Shown here piece by piece: positions 26,520 through 32,936 of a stretch of 33,336 nt of DNA. A program made the position numbers and the translations under genes. The stretch covers positions 1 through 33,336 of the forward strand of contig CAIYAG010000178.1 in assembly GCA_903924075.1 (NCBI GenBank), read 5' to 3'. The first letter of the stretch is position 1; each line of letters opens with the position of its first letter. Source of the stretch: an uncultured Bacteroidota bacterium. GTDB lineage: Bacteria; Bacteroidota; Bacteroidia; Chitinophagales; Chitinophagaceae. Below the pieces are notes generated by a model. That model made no database searches and was not told where the DNA came from. It saw only the letters and a list, made by a program, of their open reading frames with translations.

Positions 26520-26550
26520 AGTATTGAATTATTGGTTAATCATGCCCAAA

Positions 26551-26577
26551 CAAAAAAGCATCGAAAAACGATGCTTT
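26551..26577 (-). terminator. Intrinsic terminator between the DUF4290 gene and murA
   Basis: Bases 26555-26563 (AAAGCATCG) and 26569-26577 (CGATGCTTT) form a perfect 9-base-pair stem with a 5-base loop. Read on the minus strand, the stem is followed by a run of six T. It ends the DUF4290 transcript about 30 bases before the murA ATG. Confidence 0.85.
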
Positions 26578-26597
26578 CTACATTTAATATTTATTGT

Positions 26598-27374
26598 TTA
26601 ATATCTCTTTTTAAACTGGCCGCCTCTTGAATCTGGTCTGCCTCCATTATTACCGCCACTTCGCTGACCACCTTGTCCTTGTTGTGTGTTGCGATTATTA
26701 TTTGGTCGGCCTCCATTATTTCCACCACTGCGCTGACCGCCTTGTGCATTCCGATTATTATTTGATCTGCCATTAAAATTCTGCTGCCAACGTCCGCCAT
26801 TATTTGGTCGATAGTCATCGCGTTCAAAATTCTGATTGCGGTGCTTGATATATGGAGTGTTGCTAAATTCTAATTCGCCACCTGTGATACTATTGAGTTC
26901 ACTTCTGATAGAATCATCGTGTACCAATTCTTTGTGCCAGTTACTATAAGCCAACTTCATATAATAAGCAATCGCATGAGCAAAGCCTGCTTTTTTCTCT
27001 GGATCTTCTTCTTTCAATGCCTTATCAATTACCACTTCTAGATTCTTACCCAAGTGCGCATATTTAGGATGTCGCTTCGGATAAGGAATTGGATCTGGCT
27101 TTTGCTTGTAGGTTTCTTTTTGAGGAATGGGGTACGGACTATCAACTTCCAGCTTAAAATCGCTGATGAAAAATAAGTGATCCCACAATTTATGTCTGAA
27201 GTCTTCTACGTTCTTTAAATGCGGGTTCAAAAAGCCCATCAATTCAATCACAGCCTGCGCTTGCTGCTGTCTTTTCTCACGGTCCTCGATGGTTAATAAA
27301 TACTCCACCATCTTCTGAACGTGGCGGCCGTATTCTTTCATTCCTAAATAATTTCTGTCTGTATTGTATTCCAT
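26598..27374 (-). CDS. DUF4290 protein with RGG/Asn-rich tail
   Basis: The first 170 or so residues match the Bacteroidota DUF4290 family as I recall it (EYNTDRNYLG, EYGRHVQKMVEYLLTI, HLKNVEDFRHKLWDHLFFI, FAHAIAYYMKLAYSNWHKE). Its function is unknown. The last 70 residues are disordered, rich in Asn, Gly, Arg and Gln, with repeated GGQRSGGNNGGRP units. Such RGG-like tails often bind RNA. I chose ATG 27374 (258 residues, MEYNTDRN), where homologues usually begin. ATG 27392 would add six residues and sits three bases after a TACATTTG box (27403-27396), so it is a real alternative. A TTG frame to 27413 is unlikely. It is divergent from pheS, with 149 bases between the chosen start codons. Confidence 0.85.
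   Translation of the reverse strand: MEYNTDRNYLGMKEYGRHVQKMVEYLLTIEDREKRQQQAQAVIELMGFLNPHLKNVEDFRHKLWDHLFFISDFKLEVDSPYPIPQKETYKQKPDPIPYPKRHPKYAHLGKNLEVVIDKALKEEDPEKKAGFAHAIAYYMKLAYSNWHKELVHDDSIRSELNSITGGELEFSNTPYIKHRNQNFERDDYRPNNGGRWQQNFNGRSNNNRNAQGGQRSGGNNGGRPNNNRNTQQGQGGQRSGGNNGGRPDSRGGQFKKRY
26635..26763. repeat. In-gene tandem repeat coding the Gly/Asn/Arg tail
   Basis: Two imperfect in-frame tandem copies (26635-26703, 69 bases; 26704-26763, 60 bases) encode the GGQRSGGNNGGRP-NNNRN repeats of the DUF4290 tail. The lengths differ by nine bases (three codons). The start of a third degenerate copy follows. Copy number could vary between strains without breaking the frame. Confidence 0.7.
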
Positions 27375-27511
27375 CTGATCATTCAAGTTCATATACAAAT
27401 GTACAGAAAGCAAGCTATTGGCGGAATTTTTGTGTTTTTGTACTGATTTCGGCTCAAAAGGCCTGAAAATGAGGGTTTAAGGAACTATCTCGGAAACTAG
27501 CGTTCAATCAT

Positions 27512-27519
27512 TATCTTCG
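27512..27519 (+). promoter_or_regulatory. Candidate -7 box for pheS
   Basis: TATCTTCG has one mismatch to TAnnTTTG and ends four bases before the pheS ATG at 27524. The same octamer lies upstream of the polyprenyl synthase gene. Confidence 0.35.
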
Positions 27520-27523
27520 CGCC

Positions 27524-28555
27524 ATGGAATCGTTATTGCAAAAAATAGAGGAGTTCAAGCAGGAAATAGCTGCTGCAGAAGCCAATACTGCTGAACTGGT
27601 AGAAGCATTTCGTATCAAATATTTAGGCACCAAGGGTTTGGTGAAGTCTGTCATGGGCGAAATGAAATCTGTACCAAACGAACATAAGAAAGCATTCGGC
27701 CAGGTTTTGAACGATTTTAAATTGTTTGTTGAAAGCAAGTTTGAATCGCTCAAAGAAAAAGCAGTTGATACTGGTGCAAGTGCCGGACATACGATAGATC
27801 TATCCTTACCTGGTGACAATATTGCTGTTGGTACACGCCATCCTTTAAATATCGTTCGCAATCAGATCGTGTCTATTTTTCAGCGTTTAGGTTTTGCTGT
27901 TGCGGAAGGACCAGAAATCGAAGACGACTGGCACAATTTCGGTGCCATGAATTTACCTGAAGATCATCCGGCTCGTGATATGCAGGATACTTTCTACATC
28001 AATCAGAATCCAGCTTGGTTATTGCGCACGCATACTAGTAGTGTACAAGCAAGGGTGATGGAAACACAGAAACCGCCTATCAGGGTGATTTGTCCGGGTA
28101 GAGTTTACAGGAACGAAACCATTTCAGCGCGTGCACACTGCTTCTTTCATCAGGTTGAAGGATTGTATATTGATGAGAACGTAAGCTTCGCAGATCTGAA
28201 ACAAACTTTGTACTTCTTTGTGCAAGAGATGTTTGGAAAAGATGTGAAAGTGCGTTTCCGCCCGAGTTATTTCCCTTTCACAGAGCCAAGTGCAGAGATG
28301 GATATCAGTTGTTTGATCTGCGGTGGAGATGGTTGTAATATTTGTAAACACACAGGATGGGTAGAGATCTTAGGCAGTGGAATGGTACATCCGAAAGTGT
28401 TGGAAAACTTTGGAATTGATTCTAATAAATATACTGGCTTTGCATTCGGAATGGGTGTTGAGCGTATCACACAATTGAAATATCAGGTGAACGATTTAAG
28501 GTTGTATTCTCAGAATGATGTGCGATTCTTGAAGCAGTTTACAGGGGTGGTATAA
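27524..28555 (+). CDS. pheS: Phenylalanine-tRNA ligase alpha subunit
   Basis: PheS is the catalytic subunit of the alpha2-beta2 enzyme that charges tRNA-Phe. The 343-residue protein has the N-terminal coiled-coil arm (residues 1-85), motif 1 around HPLNIVRNQIVSIFQRLGF, motif 2 in GRVYRNETISARAHCFFHQVEG, and motif 3 in GFAFGMGVERITQLKY near the C-terminus. Between motifs 2 and 3 is a four-cysteine cluster, CLICGGDGCNICKHTGW, which replaces the short loop of E. coli PheS and probably binds zinc; I believe this insert occurs in several phyla. pheT is not adjacent in this window. The next gene is an unrelated desaturase, separated by a heptad-repeat region that begins right at the pheS stop codon. 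Confidence 0.96.
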   Translation: MESLLQKIEEFKQEIAAAEANTAELVEAFRIKYLGTKGLVKSVMGEMKSVPNEHKKAFGQVLNDFKLFVESKFESLKEKAVDTGASAGHTIDLSLPGDNIAVGTRHPLNIVRNQIVSIFQRLGFAVAEGPEIEDDWHNFGAMNLPEDHPARDMQDTFYINQNPAWLLRTHTSSVQARVMETQKPPIRVICPGRVYRNETISARAHCFFHQVEGLYIDENVSFADLKQTLYFFVQEMFGKDVKVRFRPSYFPFTEPSAEMDISCLICGGDGCNICKHTGWVEILGSGMVHPKVLENFGIDSNKYTGFAFGMGVERITQLKYQVNDLRLYSQNDVRFLKQFTGVV

Positions 28556-28650
28556 AAATTCAAAAGGCAAAATTCAAAAGGCAAAAGCAGGAAGAGTGGA
28601 GTTAAAATTTCTCTTTTTTGATTTTTTACTTTTGAATTTTGACTTTAATT
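28556..28650. repeat. Facing heptanucleotide-repeat arrays (locus 2)
   Basis: Directly after the pheS stop, an A-rich array of units AAAATTC/AAAAGGC runs to about 28588. A T-rich array of units TTTTGAA/TTTTGAC runs from about 28614 to 28650. The two arms are imperfect reverse complements around a centre of about 25 bases containing GCAGGAAGAGTGGAG. The layout matches locus 1 and locus 3. The hairpin could act as a weak transcription stop for pheS, but it is not a standard terminator. Confidence 0.8.
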
Positions 28651-28697
28651 CTCCTATCTTAACCGCTTTATACTTTCAATAAAGCCCCCTTTTGCTC

Positions 28698-29447
28698 ATG
28701 CTTGCCATCATCCTTTTCTTTTTAGGTCATTGGTTTTTATCGTTGTTTTTTCATTCGTTTTTTTTGCACCGTTATGCATCACATAAAATGTATGAGATCA
28801 GTAAAAACTGGGAAAGGGTATTTTATGTGAGTACCTGGTTGGTGCAAGGCTCTTCTTACCTTGTACCCCGCGCCTATGGCGTGATGCATCGGATGCACCA
28901 TGTATATAGCGACACTGAAAAGGATCCACACTCACCGCATTTTTTTAAAGATGTGTATCAGATGATGAAGCATACGATCCTTATTTTTCGCGGATTTTTA
29001 ACTGGCAAGAATTTACCGGAGGAGCAGTTTACAAAAGACTATCTACCGGTATGGGATAAGCTAGACAAATTCGGACATCATATCATTACCCGCATTGCAT
29101 TTGGTGCTTTATACACTGCATTCTATATTCATTTTGCACCCAATGCATGGTGGTATTTATTATTGCCAGTTCATTTTTTAATGGGACCAATACAAGGAGC
29201 CGTAGTGAATTGGTGTGGTCATAAATATGGTTATAGTAACTATGACAATGGGGATCATTCTAAAAATTCAACACCCTGGGGAATTGTATTAATGGGCGAA
29301 TTGTTTCAGAATAATCACCACTACGCAAAAGACGATGCCAATTTTGCCAAGAAATGGTTTGAATTTGATCTGACCTTTTTTGTGATGCGTGGCATGGATG
29401 CAGTGGGGATTATTAAATTAAATAAAGCTCTGCACGCAATTGAATAA
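28698..29447 (+). CDS. Membrane fatty acid desaturase (acyl delta-9 type)
   Basis: A 249-residue di-iron membrane desaturase that would introduce a double bond into acyl chains of membrane lipids. The three histidine boxes are visible: HRYASH (H24, H29), HRMHHVYSD (H64, H67, H68) and NNHHYAKDD in the C-terminal third. A further His in NWCGHKYG (about residue 175) is typical of the stearoyl-CoA desaturase-like family. Two hydrophobic pairs (about 1-22 and 135-165) anchor it in the inner membrane. The ATG at 28698 is preferred to a TTG two codons earlier. The protein is short compared with 300-residue family members but keeps all ligands. It converges on the propeller-YceI gene with a 5-base gap. 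Confidence 0.92.
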   Translation: MLAIILFFLGHWFLSLFFHSFFLHRYASHKMYEISKNWERVFYVSTWLVQGSSYLVPRAYGVMHRMHHVYSDTEKDPHSPHFFKDVYQMMKHTILIFRGFLTGKNLPEEQFTKDYLPVWDKLDKFGHHIITRIAFGALYTAFYIHFAPNAWWYLLLPVHFLMGPIQGAVVNWCGHKYGYSNYDNGDHSKNSTPWGIVLMGELFQNNHHYAKDDANFAKKWFEFDLTFFVMRGMDAVGIIKLNKALHAIE

Positions 29448-29452
29448 CATAC

Positions 29453-31021
29453 TTATTTTTTTGCAACAATTTTCAGAATAAATTCAATCTCATCTGAAAC
29501 GGTTTGATCTGCTATTTGATCATAAAACTTTTGGGATCTATAAGTGATACCCCAAACTGTTCTATCAATGGTCAGCATGGCAGTTGTATTTATAATACCA
29601 TTCTGAATAGTTATGGTTGCTGGAAAACTAACTGGGTGTGTAACAGCTTTAATGGTCAGGTCACCTGTAATATTGAAAGTATTAGCACTTACAGAATCAA
29701 CATTGGTTATGACAATATTAGCAGTTGGGAATTTTTTGACATCAAAATAATCTGCAGATTTTAAGTGTTGAATGGGTGTGTTTTTATCTTTTTTGTCTCC
29801 ATATTCCATTGAATTCATGTCTATTTCAACTTCACCACCAACCAACCGACTATTTTCTACCCACAATTCCCCTTTTGAGATAGATATAGTTCCAACATGT
29901 TTGTCCTCAAAAGATAGTTTCATGGAACCTTTCCAGGTAACAAGGCTTTCCTTATTATCAATCCTATAAATCTGATCCTCTTGACGTTGAAAGTCAGTAA
30001 GTGTCTTTCCATCCCAACGGTAAACGCCTTTCCCAGATCCGAACCAAATGCTACCATCATTTGCTTCCAGTATCATGCAAAGCATATTGTTGATTGACGC
30101 TATTTCTGTTATTGTGGGCTTTTCATTGTACAAGGAATTTTGATCATATCGTAACAATTTCCAAGCGCCAACCCCAACTGGATTTGCTGCACCGGTAGTC
30201 CATATATTTCCATTTTTATCTTCGATTATATTATAAGCGCCCATCTGCGATACCTTAGTATAAGTACTGCCGTCATAACGCCAAAGACCAGGAGCACCTT
30301 CAAGGTAGATGGTACTGCCTTTTTTCTCTTTAATGATAGCCCCTCCGAACCAAATATTGCCTTTTTTATCCTCTACAATTGACCATACATTGTAAAAAGG
30401 TTTGCCCTCTTTGTTTTTGAAAACGGTAAATGTTTTTCCATCAAAATAACAGGCATCGCTCCTTGTGCCTATCCATAATTTACCGGTTTTGTCTTCCATA
30501 AAAGTATTAACACCGTCATTGGGAAGCCCATCTTTGGTGGTGAAATGCTTAAATGTTTTCCCATTGTATTTGGTTGCTCCATCTCCTATGCTGAACCAAA
30601 TATTACCGGTTCTATCTTCATATAAATGCAGCGCCATATTACTGGCAAGTCCCTGCCGGGTTGTATAATGCAAAAAGGATGTTCCATTGTAACAATAGAT
30701 GCCTGAATCCTTGGTACCAATCCAAAGATTTCCTTTCCTATCTTCCAGCACATCCCAGAAGCTTGGTGAGCTGATGGCAGTTGTGATATTGGTAAACAAT
30801 TTTCCATCGTATCGCCACACGCCTGTGTAAGATGCAATCAATATATCTCCGTTTTTTGCTTGCTTAACACTGCGCACCATTCGGTTAGGCCCGAATGCAC
30901 TGACTAAGTTTTTTATTGTAGGGTTGATTATTTCGGGCTGTTCGGTAGCTGGTTTTTGCTTACAGGAACTGTACAAAACAGAAATTAACATCAGCACAAT
31001 TAGGTATTTGAATTTCATCAT
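29453..31021 (-). CDS. Lipoprotein: regulator-type beta-propeller fused to a YceI domain
   Basis: A 522-residue lipoprotein: LMLISVLYSSC ends in a lipobox with the acceptor cysteine at residue 20. Residues about 42-345 hold seven or so two-component-regulator propeller repeats, each close to EDxxGNIWxGT...YDGKTFT (for example EDRKGNLWIGT, EDRTGNIWFSI, EDKTGKLWIGT, EDKKGNIWFGG). This is the sensor module usually found in the periplasmic part of hybrid histidine kinases. Residues about 350-520 are a complete YceI-like domain (YRIDNKESLVTWKG, LKSADYFDVKKFPTANI, GDLTIKAVTHPVSFP, IDRTVWGITY), a lipocalin-like fold that binds isoprenoids or other lipids. No kinase is present. It is divergent from a membrane-tethered regulator gene. 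Role as an envelope sensor or lipid binder is inferred. Confidence 0.85.
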   Translation of the reverse strand: MMKFKYLIVLMLISVLYSSCKQKPATEQPEIINPTIKNLVSAFGPNRMVRSVKQAKNGDILIASYTGVWRYDGKLFTNITTAISSPSFWDVLEDRKGNLWIGTKDSGIYCYNGTSFLHYTTRQGLASNMALHLYEDRTGNIWFSIGDGATKYNGKTFKHFTTKDGLPNDGVNTFMEDKTGKLWIGTRSDACYFDGKTFTVFKNKEGKPFYNVWSIVEDKKGNIWFGGAIIKEKKGSTIYLEGAPGLWRYDGSTYTKVSQMGAYNIIEDKNGNIWTTGAANPVGVGAWKLLRYDQNSLYNEKPTITEIASINNMLCMILEANDGSIWFGSGKGVYRWDGKTLTDFQRQEDQIYRIDNKESLVTWKGSMKLSFEDKHVGTISISKGELWVENSRLVGGEVEIDMNSMEYGDKKDKNTPIQHLKSADYFDVKKFPTANIVITNVDSVSANTFNITGDLTIKAVTHPVSFPATITIQNGIINTTAMLTIDRTVWGITYRSQKFYDQIADQTVSDEIEFILKIVAKK

Positions 31022-31039
31022 TTATCTTTTTAATCTTTT

Positions 31040-31047
31040 CAAAATTA
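31040..31047 (-). promoter_or_regulatory. Candidate -7 box for the propeller-YceI gene
   Basis: On the minus strand this reads TAATTTTG, an exact TAnnTTTG match, 18 bases before the ATG at 31021. The two short palindromes at 31058-31083 lie immediately upstream, where a regulator would meet RNA polymerase. No -33 TTG is seen at normal spacing. Confidence 0.35.
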
Positions 31048-31057
31048 ACTGGGCTAA

Positions 31058-31083
31058 AGTAGGCTACTACCTTTCATCAAAGG
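31058..31083. promoter_or_regulatory. Candidate operator: two adjacent palindromes
   Basis: AGTAGGCTACT (31058-31068, 5-base arms around one base) is followed after one base by CCTTTCATCAAAGG (31070-31083, 5-base arms around four bases). Both lie in the middle of the 114-base region between the divergent propeller-YceI and regulator genes. They could be binding sites for the regulator. Short palindromes can arise by chance, so this is tentative. Confidence 0.28.
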
Positions 31084-31135
31084 GAATTTGTATTGTAAAT
31101 AAAAGTGTAACCTTTGTAAATATTTAGTAAACAAT

Positions 31136-32035
31136 ATGTCTGAACGTCCAACTTTGCACTTTAAAAAAGGTAGCTACCTATATGGTTCCTTTGTTCTTCT
31201 ATTAATCTCTGTAATCTGTTTGGCGTTTAATTCATCGGGCATTGACGATTTTGAAATAGCCAGAAGGGAAATTTTGATTCGAAAGATTGGACATGAATTG
31301 CTTTTACGATCGGGCGACAGTGTTTCAAGAGTGTTGCCTTTACATAAAATATCAGACAATGAATACCAAATCAGTTTTGAGGGTGCGTTTGGTTTTATAC
31401 CAGACTCTCTGGTAAATACTACCCAGCGGTTATTGGGCAAGGACTCGGAAGTGCCTGATTATGTTGTCAACGTTTTGAACTGTGGCAATGCTAATGTAGC
31501 TTATGGATATGCTATATCTAACAATCAAAAGGATGATATTATAACCTGCAAAGGAAGAAAGCTTCCTTCTGCTTGTTATATCATCAATATAAAATTTAAA
31601 GCTGAAAGATTGATCACTGCAAAAAATGGATATCTTCTGGGTAGTCTGCCAATTTTAGCCTTTGTTGGATTTATGTTTTTTAGATCTGTTAAGCCTAGAA
31701 AGGATTTAGTGGAATTGTCAGATAATCAGGAGAATGATTTGTTTAATTTGGGTTCTGTGTTGTTTGATGCTAAGAACCGGAAGTTGATGCTTAACGATAC
31801 TTCTATTGACCTGACGGGTACTGAAACCAGGGTGTTGCGCATTTTTGCTTTATCTCCTAATATGGCTATTGAGCGTAGTAGTATACAAAAAGAGATTTGG
31901 GAAGATGAGGGTGTTATAGTAGGCCGCAGTCTCGATATGTTCATATCTAAACTTAGAAAAAAACTGGAATTAGATTCGAATATCAAAATTGTTGTGATAC
32001 GGGGAATAGGATATAAACTTGAAATCAACTCTTAA
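31136..32035 (+). CDS. Membrane-tethered winged-helix transcription regulator
   Basis: A 299-residue one-component regulator with two membrane helices (about 14-32 and 166-183). Between them is an extracytoplasmic domain of about 130 residues (IARREILIRKIGHELLLRSGDSVSRVLP, with cysteines 116, 138 and 147). The C-terminal cytosolic domain (about 204-297) is an OmpR/PhoB-type winged helix: IDLTGTETRVLRIFA, then the recognition region RSLDMFISKLRKKLE, then the wing IKIVVIRGIGYKLEI. In ToxR and CadC the DNA-binding domain is at the N-terminus with one helix, so the order here is reversed. No receiver domain or phospho-acceptor is present. The ATG at 31136 is 114 bases from the divergent propeller-YceI gene. 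Similar Bacteroidota proteins exist as I recall but are not characterised. Confidence 0.85.
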   Translation: MSERPTLHFKKGSYLYGSFVLLLISVICLAFNSSGIDDFEIARREILIRKIGHELLLRSGDSVSRVLPLHKISDNEYQISFEGAFGFIPDSLVNTTQRLLGKDSEVPDYVVNVLNCGNANVAYGYAISNNQKDDIITCKGRKLPSACYIINIKFKAERLITAKNGYLLGSLPILAFVGFMFFRSVKPRKDLVELSDNQENDLFNLGSVLFDAKNRKLMLNDTSIDLTGTETRVLRIFALSPNMAIERSSIQKEIWEDEGVIVGRSLDMFISKLRKKLELDSNIKIVVIRGIGYKLEINS

Positions 32036-32042
32036 ATAGTTA

Positions 32043-32198
32043 AAAAATCAAAAGTAAAAATTCAAAAGGCAAAAGCATTAACTTAAAAGGTTTTACTAAA
32101 AGAAAGATTTGAAATATTTTCATACTAGCATTGTTTAAATTTGTAGAGAAGCATCTGAAATTCTTTTGAATTTTGACTTTTGAATTTTGACTTTTTTA
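32043..32198. repeat. Facing heptanucleotide-repeat arrays (locus 3), abutting recO
   Basis: The left array (32043-32077) has five units in exact 7-base register: AAAAATC, AAAAGTA, AAAATTC, AAAAGGC, AAAAGCA. The right array (32164-32198) has five: TTTTGAA, TTTTGAC, TTTTGAA, TTTTGAC, TTTTTTA. Reversed, the right units read AAAAGTC/AAAATTC, so the arms are imperfect inverted copies around an 86-base centre. The last unit ends on the A of the recO ATG. A promoter-like box lies in the centre. Confidence 0.85.
32136..32143 (+). promoter_or_regulatory. Candidate promoter of recO inside the repeat centre
   Basis: TAAATTTG matches TAnnTTTG. A TTTG at 32108-32111 lies 24 bases upstream, slightly long for a -33 element. 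A transcript from here would carry the right repeat array as its leader before the recO ATG at 32198. Confidence 0.35.
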
Positions 32199-32935
32199 TG
32201 GTCCACACTACAAGAGGAATAGTTTTGCGTACAGTAAAATATGGCGATACCAGTATCATTACTACTGTGTATACTGCTTTATTTGGAGTACAGAGTTATA
32301 TCGTAAAGGGTGTACGTAAAAGCAGTAAAACATCGGCAGGCAAAGCCAGTTATTTTCAACCCGCTGCATTATTAGAAATGGAAGTGCATCAAAACAATAT
32401 GAAGCACTTACAATTTATTCGCGAGTATCAGTGGAGCTATTTGTACGAAAGGGTTTTATTTGATGTGGTAAGAAATACGGTAGCATCTTACATCGTAGAG
32501 TTACTGCAACATGCACTGAAAGAACCCGAAGCAAATCCAGAGTTATTTTATTTAACAGAAGATGCTTTGAAAGCTTTAGACAAAGGTTCAGATGCATTTA
32601 CAGCAAATCTACCATTATACTTCACCCTGCAGTTGGCAAGCGAATTAGGATTTCAATTATTGGGCGAGTATAGTGATGCAACAGCTTTTTTTGATTTACA
32701 AGAAGGTATGTTCATCAAAGATGCACCAGCACATCCTTATTATATTGAGGGCGAGTTGGCAAGAATCACTTCTCAAATTTTACACTGCAAAGAATTATCA
32801 GATCTTGATCATTTATCCTTGAATAGAAATATTCGCAGATCACTATTAGCAGCTTATCAAAGTTTTATGTCGCTGCATATTCAAGACTTTGGAGAGATCA
32901 AAAGTTTGGCGATTATTCAGGAAGTACTAGGATAA
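32198..32935 (+). CDS. recO: DNA repair protein RecO
   Basis: RecO works with RecF and RecR to load RecA on gapped single-stranded DNA and promotes strand annealing. The 245-residue protein shows the family N-terminal OB-fold: VHTTRGIVLRTVKYGDTSIITTVYT, then FGVQSYIVKGVRKSSK. A helical C-terminal domain follows (about 80-240). Instead of the four-cysteine zinc motif seen in some RecO proteins, only one Cys remains (in ILHCKELSD), as in other zinc-less members. The ATG at 32198 is chosen. An in-frame TTG at 32180 would encode six residues from inside the heptad repeat (NFDFF) and is unlikely. It converges on the amidohydrolase gene with one base between the stops. Confidence 0.9.
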   Translation: MVHTTRGIVLRTVKYGDTSIITTVYTALFGVQSYIVKGVRKSSKTSAGKASYFQPAALLEMEVHQNNMKHLQFIREYQWSYLYERVLFDVVRNTVASYIVELLQHALKEPEANPELFYLTEDALKALDKGSDAFTANLPLYFTLQLASELGFQLLGEYSDATAFFDLQEGMFIKDAPAHPYYIEGELARITSQILHCKELSDLDHLSLNRNIRRSLLAAYQSFMSLHIQDFGEIKSLAIIQEVLG

Positions 32936-32936
32936 A

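Noticed and set aside
26591-26827. Minus-strand 78-codon frame with repeated MEADQIIIATH units
   Set aside because: It is a frame-shifted reading of the tandem DNA repeat in the DUF4290 tail; the repeat pattern comes from the real gene.
32180-32197. Longer recO start at TTG 32180
   Set aside because: The six extra codons are translated heptad repeat, and RecO homologues begin near the ATG at 32198.
28556-32198. Possible CRISPR-like repeats
   Set aside because: The units are 7 bases, contiguous, with no spacers and no cas genes. They are tandem heptad arrays, not a CRISPR array.
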